Origin: an uncultured Allomuricauda sp.
Lineage (GTDB): Bacteria > Bacteroidota > Bacteroidia > Flavobacteriales > Flavobacteriaceae
Reading direction: 5' to 3'
Length of the DNA stretch: 9,250 nucleotides
Assembly (NCBI GenBank): GCA_937911965.1
Contig: CALDPL010000250.1
Coordinates: 1-9,250, forward strand
Below, in pieces: positions 1 to 7,264 of this stretch. The stretch's first letter is position 1. Each line of letters begins with the position of its first letter. Below the pieces are notes generated by a model. The model saw only the letters and a list, made by a program, of their open reading frames with translations. It had not been told where the DNA came from and ran no database searches. The position numbers and the translations under genes are program-made.

Positions 1-1
1 T

Positions 2-850
2 CCAAGGGACAACGCCCCCACCAGAAAGCCGGGCATCGGGATGCTCGGGGACTATTTTCTCGAAGGCTATGACCTGGCGGGTTCCTTTGTGATCGGGGAT
101 CGGCTTACCGATGTCGAACTGGCCAAAAACCTTGGGGCCAAGGGTATATTCATCAACGACCAAACCCAATTGGGCGTCGGGGAAATAACGGTCAAAAGGG
201 AAGAACTCGATTCCCATATCGCCTTGGAATCCAACGATTGGGAACGGATCTATGAGTTTTTGAAATTGGGTTCCCGCAAAGCTGAGATCGCAAGGAAGAC
301 CCACGAAACGGATGTCAAGGTTTCCCTGAACCTGGACGGTACAGGAAAAAGCAAGATCGATACGGGCCTGGCCTTTTTCGACCATATGCTGGACCAATTG
401 GCACGACACGGACAAATGGATCTGGAAATTGCCGTGGATGGAGATCTTGAAGTGGACGAACACCACACCATAGAGGACACCGCCATTGCGCTGGGGGAAG
501 CCTTTTCCCTGGCCCTGGGCAACAAACTGGGCATGGAGCGCTATGGCTATTGCCTTCCCATGGACGATTGCCTGGCCCAGGTGGCCCTGGATTTTGGGGG
601 AAGGAACTGGTTGGTTTGGGACGCCACTTTCAAACGGGAGAGGATCGGGGAGATGCCCACTGAAATGTTCCTGCATTTTTTCAAATCCTTTAGCGACGGG
701 GCCAAGGCCAACCTGAACATCAAGGCAGAAGGCACCAATGAGCACCACAAGATCGAAGCCATTTTCAAGGCTTTTGCCAAGGCCATCAAAATGGCCCTGA
801 AAAGGGATCCCGAAAAAATGGTGCTGCCATCAACCAAAGGAACCCTCTGA
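2..850 (+). CDS. hisB: Bifunctional histidinol-phosphatase / imidazoleglycerol-phosphate dehydratase, 5'-truncated by window edge
   Basis: This enzyme carries out two histidine-pathway steps: dehydration of imidazole glycerol phosphate by the C-terminal domain and dephosphorylation of histidinol phosphate by the N-terminal HAD domain. The reading frame is open from base 2, so the gene starts upstream of the window; 282 codons are visible and roughly 90-100 are missing, judging by the usual bifunctional length. Fragment residues 1-50 are the end of the HAD domain, with the RKPG loop and a GDRLTD motif (D33, D37). The dehydratase domain runs from about residue 93 to the end and has its metal-binding signatures: FFDHM (H128), ARHG (H136), DEHHTIED (H154, H155) and NEHHKIEA (H248, H249). 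An ATG at base 41 lies inside the HAD domain and is not the true start. The TGA stop shares one base with the hisH ATG (TGATG), which implies coupled translation. The Cys ligands of the E. coli zinc loop are not seen before RKPG. Confidence 0.97.
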   Translation, partial: PRDNAPTRKPGIGMLGDYFLEGYDLAGSFVIGDRLTDVELAKNLGAKGIFINDQTQLGVGEITVKREELDSHIALESNDWERIYEFLKLGSRKAEIARKTHETDVKVSLNLDGTGKSKIDTGLAFFDHMLDQLARHGQMDLEIAVDGDLEVDEHHTIEDTAIALGEAFSLALGNKLGMERYGYCLPMDDCLAQVALDFGGRNWLVWDATFKRERIGEMPTEMFLHFFKSFSDGAKANLNIKAEGTNEHHKIEAIFKAFAKAIKMALKRDPEKMVLPSTKGTL

Positions 851-1434
851 TGAAAACAGTGATATTGGATTATGGGGCCGGAAACATCCAAAGCCTGATG
901 TTCGCCATCGAACGCTTGGGCCTGAGGGCCACCCTGAGCCGCAATGCAAAGGAAATACAACAGGCGGACAAGGTCATTTTCCCGGGGGTCGGACAGGCGG
1001 CCTCCGCCATGGCCAACCTAAGGAAATCCGGACTGGACCGAGTGATCCCCGAACTGAAACAGCCCGTTCTGGGAATCTGTTTGGGCATGCAGCTGATGTG
1101 CCAGGGTTCCGAAGAGGGAAACACCACCGGGCTGGGCATCTTCGATCTACAGGTCCGGAGATTCCCCAATGGCCAAAAGGTGCCCCAAGTGGGATGGAAC
1201 ACCATTTCGTCCTTGAAAGGGGGGCTTTTCACCAATGTCCCGGAAGGATCTCACATCTACCTGGTCCATGGGTATTACGCCCCGCTATCCGTGGACACCA
1301 TAGCCGAGGTGGACTATGGTTTTCCCTACAGTGCGGCCCTGAAACGGGACAATTTCCATGGGGTACAGTTCCACCCGGAAAAAAGCAGTGGGGTGGGCAG
1401 TGAAATTTTGAACAATTTTTTAAGGGTCATCTGA
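850..1434 (+). CDS. hisH: Imidazole glycerol phosphate synthase, glutamine amidotransferase subunit HisH
   Basis: HisH is the class I glutaminase of the cytoplasmic HisHF complex. It hydrolyses glutamine and channels ammonia through the HisF barrel, where PRFAR is turned into imidazole glycerol phosphate and AICAR. The 194-residue length is normal. The N-terminus has the typical DYGAGNIQS motif. The catalytic triad is visible: C77 in GICLGMQ, and H175 and E177 in VQFHPEKSS. The oxyanion-loop region PGVG lies at residues 45-48. Its partner HisF is encoded two genes downstream. The start overlaps the hisB stop by one base, and the stop is followed after one base by the ATG of the acetyltransferase gene, so translation of all three is probably coupled. 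Nothing is missing or unusual in the protein itself. Confidence 0.98.
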   Translation: MKTVILDYGAGNIQSLMFAIERLGLRATLSRNAKEIQQADKVIFPGVGQAASAMANLRKSGLDRVIPELKQPVLGICLGMQLMCQGSEEGNTTGLGIFDLQVRRFPNGQKVPQVGWNTISSLKGGLFTNVPEGSHIYLVHGYYAPLSVDTIAEVDYGFPYSAALKRDNFHGVQFHPEKSSGVGSEILNNFLRVI

Positions 1435-1435
1435 T

Positions 1436-1858
1436 ATGGAATATTATATCTCACAGGATAAGGAAAAATTGGACCTCGAAAAGATCCATCGGGAAATCAA
1501 GGCCACGTATTGGGCCGGGTACAGGACCATGGAACAGACCATAAGTACCGTGGAAAGCTGTACCTGCTTTGGACTCTATGACCGAACCGACAAGCAGATC
1601 GGTTATGCCAGATTGTTGACGGACCACGTCGCCTTTGCCCAATTGATGGATGTGATCATCTTTGACCCCCATAAGGGGAAGGGATTGGGCAAATTCCTGG
1701 TCAAACACATCATGGATCAAAAAGAGGTAAGGGAAATCAAGACCATTGCCCTCAGGACAAAGGATGCCCACGGGCTCTATGAACCCTTTGGCTTTGAAAG
1801 GGTAGGGGGTTCGGATACCTGGATGGCCCTGAATCGGATTAAATATAGGGAGGCATGA
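1436..1858 (+). CDS. GNAT-family N-acetyltransferase embedded in the his operon
   Basis: This is a 140-residue single-domain GNAT protein, expected to transfer an acetyl group from acetyl-CoA to an amine; the acceptor is unknown. The acetyl-CoA pyrophosphate loop (motif A) is visible as KGKGLGK at residues 80-86, with Lys where the family consensus has Arg or Gln. It is preceded by the strand MDVIIFDP. Near the C-terminus the segment [11 protein letters not shown] (110-120) carries Y115, in the position of the usual general acid. The N-terminal [10 protein letters not shown] segment resembles a common bacterial GNAT subgroup. It starts one base after hisH and its TGA overlaps the hisA ATG (ATGA), so it is an integral operon member. 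AGGGAGG just before that overlap may help hisA initiation. It is not a known histidine enzyme. Possible roles are acetylation of a pathway amine or a regulatory or unrelated task. Confidence 0.9.
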   Translation: MEYYISQDKEKLDLEKIHREIKATYWAGYRTMEQTISTVESCTCFGLYDRTDKQIGYARLLTDHVAFAQLMDVIIFDPHKGKGLGKFLVKHIMDQKEVREIKTIALRTKDAHGLYEPFGFERVGGSDTWMALNRIKYREA

Positions 1859-2583
1859 GGCTGATACCGGCAATAGATATCATCGATGGTAAATGTGTCC
1901 GCCTTTCCAAGGGGGATTACGGGACCAAGAAGATTTACAACGAGGATCCCTTGGAGGTGGCCAAATCCTTTGAGGCCCATGGAATCCAATACCTCCATTT
2001 GGTGGACCTCGACGGGGCCAGGTCCAATCATATCGTCAATCACAAAGTGCTGGAAACCCTGGCCTCCAAGACCGGATTGAAGATTGATTTCGGGGGCGGA
2101 TTGAAGACGGATCGAGATCTGCACATCGCCTTTGATAGCGGTGCCGACCAAATAACCGGAGGAAGCATTGCGGTCAAGGAACCCGAAACCTTTTTGGGGT
2201 GGTTGGAGACCTATGGTCCGGAGCGGATCATTTTGGGGGCGGATGCCAGGGACGAAAAGGTGGCCGTATCGGGCTGGGAGGAGGATTCCGACAAGGAACT
2301 GCTTCCCTTTATCGAGCAGTTCCAAGGCAAGGGCATCAAATATGTCATCTGTACCGACATCGGCAGGGACGGGATGCTTCAGGGGCCTTCCTTTGGGCTG
2401 TACCAAAAAATCCTGGACCGGGTAAAGGATTTGGATCTGATCGCCAGTGGGGGCATTTCCACCTTTGAAGAACTCCCCAGGCTCGCCGAAATGGGCTGCG
2501 GTGGCTGTATCATCGGCAAGGCCATTTATGAGAACAGGATTTCGCTGCGACAACTGGAACAATACATCCTTGAAAAAGGATGA
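1855..2583 (+). CDS. hisA: ProFAR isomerase HisA
   Basis: HisA is the (beta-alpha)8-barrel isomerase that converts ProFAR into PRFAR, the substrate of HisHF, by an Amadori rearrangement in the cytoplasm. The 242-residue length is typical. The two catalytic aspartates are visible: D8 in PAIDIIDGK on the first strand and D130 in IILGADARD on the fifth. The phosphate-binding segments are DFGGGLKT (about 78-85) and ASGGIS (197-202), the latter followed by IIGKAIY near the C-terminus. The motif CTDIGRDGM (166-174) is also characteristic. The start codon overlaps the acetyltransferase stop by four bases and is preceded by AGGGAGG, one of the few good Shine-Dalgarno-like sequences here. HisF follows after 56 bases, the widest gap within the his cluster. 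Confidence 0.98.
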   Translation: MRLIPAIDIIDGKCVRLSKGDYGTKKIYNEDPLEVAKSFEAHGIQYLHLVDLDGARSNHIVNHKVLETLASKTGLKIDFGGGLKTDRDLHIAFDSGADQITGGSIAVKEPETFLGWLETYGPERIILGADARDEKVAVSGWEEDSDKELLPFIEQFQGKGIKYVICTDIGRDGMLQGPSFGLYQKILDRVKDLDLIASGGISTFEELPRLAEMGCGGCIIGKAIYENRISLRQLEQYILEKG

Positions 2584-2587
2584 GGCC

Positions 2588-2646
2588 ATGGGGATACAAT
2601 TGAGGGAAGTATGAACATGGACCGAATAAAAACGAAGATATGCTGA
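2588..2646 (+). other. Two overlapping mini-ORFs bridging hisA and hisF
   Basis: The hisA-hisF spacer contains an 8-codon ORF (ATG 2588, TGA 2612-2614) whose stop overlaps the ATG of an 11-codon ORF (ATG 2611, TGA 2644-2646) in an ATGA arrangement. The second ORF ends just past the hisF ATG at 2640. GAGGGAAGT lies just upstream of the second ATG. These short peptides have no recognisable sequence. If translated, they would carry ribosomes from the hisA stop to the hisF start. Such an arrangement can also arise by chance in a 56-base spacer, so the entry is tentative. Confidence 0.25.
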
Positions 2647-3395
2647 CAAAAAGAATCATTCCCTGTCTTGACATCAAGGACGGCAGATGTGTAAAAGGGG
2701 TCAATTTCGTGAACCTTCGCGATGCGGGGGACCCTGTTGAACTCGCCTCCCTTTATGCCGCGGAAGGGGCCGATGAACTCGTTTTTTTGGACATTTCGGC
2801 CACCGAGGAAAAACGAAGGACCCTGGCCGAACTGGTCCGGGCAGTGGCCAAGGCGATAAACATTCCCTTTACCGTCGGCGGGGGCATTTCCAGTGTTGGG
2901 GATGTTGATCTTCTGCTGAGCAGCGGGGCGGACAAGGTATCTATCAATTCCTCGGCGGTCAAAGACCCCGACCTCATCGATGGGCTGGCCTCCAAATTCG
3001 GATCGCAGTGCGTTGTGGTGGCCATTGATGCCAAACAGCTCGAAGGTAGGTGGAGGGTCCATCTGGTAGGGGGGAAGGTCCCAACGGAACTCGATCTCTT
3101 TGATTGGGCAAGGGAAGTGGAAGGCCGGGGGGCCGGGGAAATCCTCTTCACCTCCATGGACCATGACGGCACCAAAAAGGGCTTTGCCAACAAGGCCCTG
3201 GCCCAATTGTCGGATCTGGTGAACATACCCATCATCGCCTCGGGGGGCGCGGGCAAAATATCGGATTTTAAGGACGCCTTTACCCTGGGCAAGGCCGATG
3301 CGGCCCTTGCCGCCAGTGTGTTCCACTTTAAGGAGATCGAGATAGGGGCCCTTAAACAAGCCCTTAAGGAAGCCGGAATCCCCATGAGAACCTAA
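2640..3395 (+). CDS. hisF: Imidazole glycerol phosphate synthase, cyclase subunit HisF
   Basis: HisF is the barrel-shaped cyclase that uses ammonia delivered by HisH to convert PRFAR into imidazole glycerol phosphate and AICAR, the latter feeding purine synthesis. The 251-residue length is typical. The N-terminus [16 protein letters not shown] is canonical for the family, which fixes the start; no in-frame start lies between it and an upstream stop at 2601. Catalytic aspartates D11 (CLDIKDG) and D130 (VVVAID) are present. Phosphate-binding and barrel motifs include TVGGGIS (78-84), [10 protein letters not shown] (172-181) and IASGGAGK, then a C-terminal AAS-FH segment. The leader before the ATG is A-rich rather than Shine-Dalgarno-like, as is common in Bacteroidota. 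It lies between hisA and hisIE in the same operon, with 16 bases to the next gene. Confidence 0.98.
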   Translation: MLTKRIIPCLDIKDGRCVKGVNFVNLRDAGDPVELASLYAAEGADELVFLDISATEEKRRTLAELVRAVAKAINIPFTVGGGISSVGDVDLLLSSGADKVSINSSAVKDPDLIDGLASKFGSQCVVVAIDAKQLEGRWRVHLVGGKVPTELDLFDWAREVEGRGAGEILFTSMDHDGTKKGFANKALAQLSDLVNIPIIASGGAGKISDFKDAFTLGKADAALAASVFHFKEIEIGALKQALKEAGIPMRT

Positions 3396-3411
3396 AAAAA
3401 ATAAAGGCTGT

Positions 3412-4041
3412 ATGCCCATAAAGAACAAAGAAATGAAACAAGCATTGAACCTAGATTTCGCCAAAAGCCCGGATGGCCTGCTGCCCGCGATTGTGCAGGA
3501 CGAAAGAACCAAGAATGTCCTGATGTTGGGCTATATGGACCGAGCGGCCCTGGAACGTACCCAAAGCATTGGTAAGGTGACCTTTTACAGCCGCAGCAAA
3601 CAGCGGTTGTGGACCAAGGGGGAAGAGAGTGGCAATTACCTGGAACTGCGCGATATAAAAGTGGATTGTGACAGGGACGCCCTTTTGGTCCGGGCAATTC
3701 CCATGGGACCCACCTGCCACAAGGGCACAGACAACTGTTGGGGGGAGGACAACACCCAATCCTATGGCTTTTTGTCCACCTTGGAGGAAATCATCGAATC
3801 CAGAAGAAACGATATGGACAACCCGGACAGTTATGTGGCCTCCCTCTTTCGGAAAGGTCTGAACAAAATTGCACAGAAGGTGGGGGAAGAGGCCGTGGAG
3901 ACGGTCATCGAGGCCAAGGATGACGACCCGCGGCTCTTTTTGAACGAAAGCGCCGACCTGCTCTTCCACCTCCTGATCCTACTTCGGGCCAAAGGGCATG
4001 GCCTGGAAGATGTCGTTGGGGTCTTGGAGGAACGGCATTGA
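3412..4041 (+). CDS. hisIE: Bifunctional phosphoribosyl-AMP cyclohydrolase / phosphoribosyl-ATP pyrophosphatase HisIE
   Basis: This fused enzyme performs steps two and three of histidine synthesis: the HisE part hydrolyses phosphoribosyl-ATP to phosphoribosyl-AMP and the HisI part opens the purine ring. Residues 1 to about 120 are HisI, with VLMLGYM, the metal-binding DCDRD (85-89) and the zinc ligands C86, C102 (TCHKG) and C109 (NCW). Residues from about 125 to 209 are the helical HisE domain, with the metal-binding VGEEAVETVIEA (157-168) and NESADLLFHLL (178-188). A second in-frame ATG at 3433 gives MKQALNLDF and could be the true start; the first seven residues match no motif I know. The total of 209 residues (202 from the second ATG) is usual for the fusion. 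It is the last his gene; the next gene begins 75 bases later. Confidence 0.97.
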   Translation: MPIKNKEMKQALNLDFAKSPDGLLPAIVQDERTKNVLMLGYMDRAALERTQSIGKVTFYSRSKQRLWTKGEESGNYLELRDIKVDCDRDALLVRAIPMGPTCHKGTDNCWGEDNTQSYGFLSTLEEIIESRRNDMDNPDSYVASLFRKGLNKIAQKVGEEAVETVIEAKDDDPRLFLNESADLLFHLLILLRAKGHGLEDVVGVLEERH

Positions 4042-4051
4042 ACCAAAGCGT

Positions 4052-4100
4052 TAAGTTTTGCCAAAGGGAACGACAAATAACGGCAAATAGCTTAATTTTA
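4052..4100 (+). promoter_or_regulatory. Weak candidate promoter between hisIE and the VWA gene
   Basis: The 75-base gap is AT-rich compared with its surroundings. TAAGTTTTG at 4052-4060 is a one-base-stretched version of the Bacteroidota -7 motif TAnnTTTG, and TAATTTTA at 4093-4100 is a second near match. Neither has a TTG about 19-21 bases upstream. The second would leave only about a ten-base leader before the ATG at 4117. No hairpin followed by a T-run is visible, so read-through from the his operon is equally possible. Confidence 0.22.
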
Positions 4101-4116
4101 GGTATTGGCGCCGATT

Positions 4117-5265
4117 ATGAGAAATGGATTCCGATTTACACAATATACAGCCCCGGACCAAAGTCCCTTCGAGAAGCTCTTTGAAATTTTCCAGGAGCTC
4201 ATCACCCATACCTCAGGGGATGTGGAGGAGGCCCTGGATTGGCTCCGGGAACTGGACAAGGAATACGAACTGACCGACGAGGACTATACCATTGACGATT
4301 TTATCGAGGACCTGAAGGCCAAGGGATATCTGCGGGAAGAGTTCGATTTGGGAGAACCCCAGGGCGGAGAAGGGGAGGAAGGGGATGAACAAGGAGGGGG
4401 CACACTCTCGATCACCGCCAAAATGGAACGGATGATCCGACAACGGGCCCTGGACCAGATCTTTGGTAAAATCAAACGCAGTGGTTCGGGTGATCACAGG
4501 ACCGGCAAGTCGGGCAAGGGAGACGAACATACCGGGGACTTCCGGGAATTCCGATTTGGGGACCCCTTGGAGCATATCTCCATGACGGAAAGCCTGAAAA
4601 ACGCCCAGTTGAACCACGGCCTGGATGAGTTTTCCCTGAGTGAGGGGGACCTGGTGGTCGAGGACACCCAATACAAGGCCCAGATGAGTACGGTGCTGAT
4701 GATCGATATCAGCCATAGCATGATCCTCTATGGGGAGGACCGGATCACCCCGGCCAAAAAGGTGGCCATGGCCCTGGCCGAGCTGATCACCACACGATAT
4801 CCCAAGGACACCTTGGACATCCTGGTCTTTGGGAACGACGCCTGGCCCATCCCCATTTCGGACCTGCCCTACCTTCGGGTGGGTCCCTACCACACCAACA
4901 CCGTGGCGGGGCTGCAATTGGCCATGGATCTGCTGCGCAGAAAAAGAAACACCAACAAACAGATTTTCATGATCACCGACGGAAAGCCCTCCTGTTTGAA
5001 GCTTCCCAATGGGGATTACTATAAAAACAGTGTGGGGCTGGATGAATATATAGTCGAAAAATGTTATGCCATGGCCCAACAGGCCAGAAAGCTGCACATC
5101 CCCATCACCACCTTTATGATCGCCGAGGACCCCTACCTGATGCAATTCGTACGGGAGTTCACCAAGGCCAATAAGGGCAAGGCCTTCTACACCGGCCTCA
5201 AAGGGCTTGGGGAGATGATATTCGAGGATTATCAAAGGAACAGAAAGAAAAGGATCAAAGGATAA
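4117..5265 (+). CDS. VWA-domain (MIDAS) protein, partner of the downstream AAA+ ATPase
   Basis: This 382-residue cytoplasmic protein has no signal peptide or membrane segment. Residues 1-75 form an acidic helical region with a DVEEALDWL-type motif. Residues 80-96 are a Gly/Glu-rich linker, followed by a basic helix (about 102-122) and a Gly/Lys/Ser/His-rich stretch (about 122-140). The VWA domain runs from about 190 to the end and its MIDAS is complete: D197-S199-S201 in DISHS, T260 or T262 in HTNT, and D288 in ITDGKP, so metal-dependent ligand binding is likely. The ATG at 4117 is preferred; an upstream in-frame TTG at 4105 would add only four residues. It lies 16 bases before an AAA+ gene, the arrangement of ChlD/ChlI and of MoxR-VWA pairs, where the VWA protein links the ATPase to its target. 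It is not a true chlorophyll chelatase subunit: no pigment genes are nearby. The target is unknown. Confidence 0.88.
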   Translation: MRNGFRFTQYTAPDQSPFEKLFEIFQELITHTSGDVEEALDWLRELDKEYELTDEDYTIDDFIEDLKAKGYLREEFDLGEPQGGEGEEGDEQGGGTLSITAKMERMIRQRALDQIFGKIKRSGSGDHRTGKSGKGDEHTGDFREFRFGDPLEHISMTESLKNAQLNHGLDEFSLSEGDLVVEDTQYKAQMSTVLMIDISHSMILYGEDRITPAKKVAMALAELITTRYPKDTLDILVFGNDAWPIPISDLPYLRVGPYHTNTVAGLQLAMDLLRRKRNTNKQIFMITDGKPSCLKLPNGDYYKNSVGLDEYIVEKCYAMAQQARKLHIPITTFMIAEDPYLMQFVREFTKANKGKAFYTGLKGLGEMIFEDYQRNRKKRIKG

Positions 5266-5281
5266 AAGAAAAAGTTTCCAA

Positions 5282-6751
5282 ATGCATATGGACCATACAA
5301 AGATCAAGACACTGGGGCAACTCAGAGCGGCAGGATATCAAAGCAGGAGCATCAAGGACGAGCTCCGCGAGAATTTATTGCAACGCTTGGCCAAGGGGGA
5401 GAAAACCTTCGAGGGAATACAGGGCTATGAGAATTCAGTGATCCCGGAACTGGAACGGGCCATACTCTCCAGGCACAACATCAATCTTCTGGGCCTTCGC
5501 GGACAGGCCAAGACCCGATTGGCCCGGTTGATGGTTGGATTGTTGGACCCCTGGATGCCCATAGTGGAAGGTTCGGAGGTCAACGACGATCCCCTTCGTC
5601 CCATTTCGAGGTTCGCCCGGGAACTCATTGCGGAAAAAGGGGAGGACACCCCCATTGCATGGATCCCCCGGGAGGAGCGCTTCTCTGAAAAACTCGCCAC
5701 TCCGGATGTTACCGTGGCTGACCTCATAGGTGATGTGGACCCCATAAAGGCGGCCAATCTGAAACTGTCCTACGCCGATGACCGGGTCATCCATTTTGGG
5801 ATGATACCCCGGGCCAATAGGTGTATCTTCGTGATCAACGAACTGCCCGACCTGCAGGCCAGGATCCAGGTGGCCCTGTTCAATATCCTACAGGAAGGGG
5901 ACATACAGATTCGGGGCTTTAAGCTCAGGCTTCCCCTGGACCTGCAATTTGTGTTCACGGCCAACCCCGAGGATTACACCAATAGGGGAAGCATAGTGAC
6001 CCCCTTGAAGGACAGGATCGGTTCCCAGATATTGACCCATTACCCCCAAACCATAGAGATCGCAAAAAAAATTACCAAACAAGAGGCCCAATTGGACCAA
6101 CGACAGACCGATTCCATACGGGTGCCCGAACCGGCCCTGGACCTTTTGGAACAAATTGGATTTGAGGCCCGGGAAAGTGAATATGTGGATTCCAAGAGCG
6201 GGGTCAGTGCCCGTATGGGCATTACCGCCCTTGAAAATCTAATGAGCACGGCCGAACGCAGGGCAATATTGGCCGGGGAAACCAAAACGACCGTAAGGTT
6301 GAGCGACTTCCTGGGGGTGGTACCGGCCATCACGGGAAAAATCGAACTGGTCTATGAAGGGGAACAGGAAGGGGCCGGTTTTGTGGCCGAAACCCTGATC
6401 GAGGAAGCGGTGAAATCCCTATTCCCGAATTATTTCCCAAAATTGGAAAAACTTCAGCGCAAGGATGCGGAAACCGAATACGATGAACTGGTTCATTGGT
6501 TCTTCGAAGGGGAGGGCTTTGAACTTTTGGACGGGGACAACGATTCCCAATACAGGGCAAAGCTGGACTCCATCGGTCCCCTGGACCGTATGATCCAAAC
6601 CCACCAGGGAGAAATCGCCAAGGAGGACACCTACTTTATGAAGGAATTGCTGTTGTGGGGCCTGGTGGCCCACAAGAAATTGAGCAAGCACCGGTTTGTA
6701 CAGGGAATCCAGATCAAGGACCCTTACGGAAGCTATATCAGGGGGTTGTGA
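5282..6751 (+). CDS. AAA+ ATPase of the magnesium-chelatase ChlI / MoxR type
   Basis: This 489-residue protein has an AAA+ core from about 45 to 350 and a C-terminal helical region ending near 489. Walker A is GLRGQAKT (71-78), with Ala where GKT would have Gly. The Walker B segment is CIFVINE (181-187), with Asn before the catalytic Glu instead of Asp. Sensor 1 is N228 in FTANPEDYTNRG, an arginine-finger candidate is R245 in PLKDR, and sensor 2 is R311 in GVSARMG. The segment after Walker B (ARIQVALFNILQEGD) and the following insert match the helix-2-insert class that includes ChlI, MoxR and sigma-54 activators. There is no DNA-binding domain and no GAFTGA loop, so it is not a sigma-54 activator. 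It probably remodels a protein or metal cofactor site together with the VWA protein. ATGs at 5282 and 5288 are both possible starts. Confidence 0.9.
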   Translation: MHMDHTKIKTLGQLRAAGYQSRSIKDELRENLLQRLAKGEKTFEGIQGYENSVIPELERAILSRHNINLLGLRGQAKTRLARLMVGLLDPWMPIVEGSEVNDDPLRPISRFARELIAEKGEDTPIAWIPREERFSEKLATPDVTVADLIGDVDPIKAANLKLSYADDRVIHFGMIPRANRCIFVINELPDLQARIQVALFNILQEGDIQIRGFKLRLPLDLQFVFTANPEDYTNRGSIVTPLKDRIGSQILTHYPQTIEIAKKITKQEAQLDQRQTDSIRVPEPALDLLEQIGFEARESEYVDSKSGVSARMGITALENLMSTAERRAILAGETKTTVRLSDFLGVVPAITGKIELVYEGEQEGAGFVAETLIEEAVKSLFPNYFPKLEKLQRKDAETEYDELVHWFFEGEGFELLDGDNDSQYRAKLDSIGPLDRMIQTHQGEIAKEDTYFMKELLLWGLVAHKKLSKHRFVQGIQIKDPYGSYIRGL

Positions 6752-6763
6752 GCGGGCAATTGC

Positions 6764-7246
6764 CTACTGCCAAATATTGAGGTTGCTGTTGTAGTTTTCG
6801 AATTTGTAGGCCCCCACATATTTTTTCCTCAACCAAAAGATATGAAGGGTGGACAGGGTCAACAGGCTGTAGAGCACCAAGATCAGTATGCCCATGGGCC
6901 TGAAGGTTGGGGGGATCACATGTTCCCCAAATTCGGCCACGCTTCCCAAGGTCATTGCACTGTCGTATATCTTGAACACATAAACCGCCACAAGTCCGTA
7001 GACGACATATTCCAGATTTCTCATCTTGGGGTCGGGAAGTTCGTCCTCACTGATCTTGAAGCGGACCACGTACAAATAAAGCAGGTGCACCACGCCCAAA
7101 ATGGGTATGATATAATTGTCGGGTTTAAGGAAATAGAACTTGTTGGTATATATTCCATAAAAGCTCAATCCCATCAAGGCCACAAGGACCACAATGCTGG
7201 TCCATATCATTTTTTTCCAATTGAAATAAACAGTTAGGGAACGCAT
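6764..7246 (-). CDS. Small four-helix membrane protein of unknown function
   Basis: This 160-residue protein belongs to no family I recognise. Four hydrophobic segments are visible, at about 15-34, 43-63, 78-97 and 114-135, with short charged loops: FKISEDELPDPKMRN between helices two and three, and LRKKYVG after helix four. The N-terminus MRSLTVYFNWKK is basic, favouring a cytoplasmic N-terminus, and no cleavage site is seen, so it is probably an integral inner-membrane protein. There are no obvious catalytic residues, Cys pairs or His clusters. The gene converges on the AAA+ gene, with 12 bases between stops. It shares a strand with cysM but lies 164 bases away, so it could have its own promoter. 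Codon use, with frequent GCC and GGG, fits the his side of the window. Confidence 0.75.
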   Translation of the reverse strand: MRSLTVYFNWKKMIWTSIVVLVALMGLSFYGIYTNKFYFLKPDNYIIPILGVVHLLYLYVVRFKISEDELPDPKMRNLEYVVYGLVAVYVFKIYDSAMTLGSVAEFGEHVIPPTFRPMGILILVLYSLLTLSTLHIFWLRKKYVGAYKFENYNSNLNIWQ

Positions 7247-7264
7247 ACAAATCAGAATTTAATT

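Noticed and set aside
1777..2649. Antisense open frame (290 codons) opposite hisA
   Set aside because: It runs across the acetyltransferase-hisA-hisF junctions, and the hisA frame carries all catalytic residues. Codon bias explains the lack of stops.
2526..3512. Antisense open frame (328 codons) opposite hisF
   Set aside because: hisF is certain on the + strand; the antisense frame spans parts of three real genes and has no domain features.
4105..4119. TTG at 4105 as start of the VWA gene
   Set aside because: It adds only four residues, and the ATG at 4117 gives an N-terminus that fits the conserved start of the domain better. The alternative is not excluded.
4213..5307. Long antisense open frame (364 codons) opposite the VWA gene
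   Set aside because: The + strand frame encodes a complete VWA domain with MIDAS. The antisense frame has no recognisable motif and is rich in Gly, His, Pro and Val, as expected from mirrored GC-rich codons.
6755..6764. Palindrome GGCAATTGCC between the convergent stops as a bidirectional terminator
   Set aside because: It leaves only three base pairs around a four-base loop, with no T-run on either strand. It is too weak to call a terminator.
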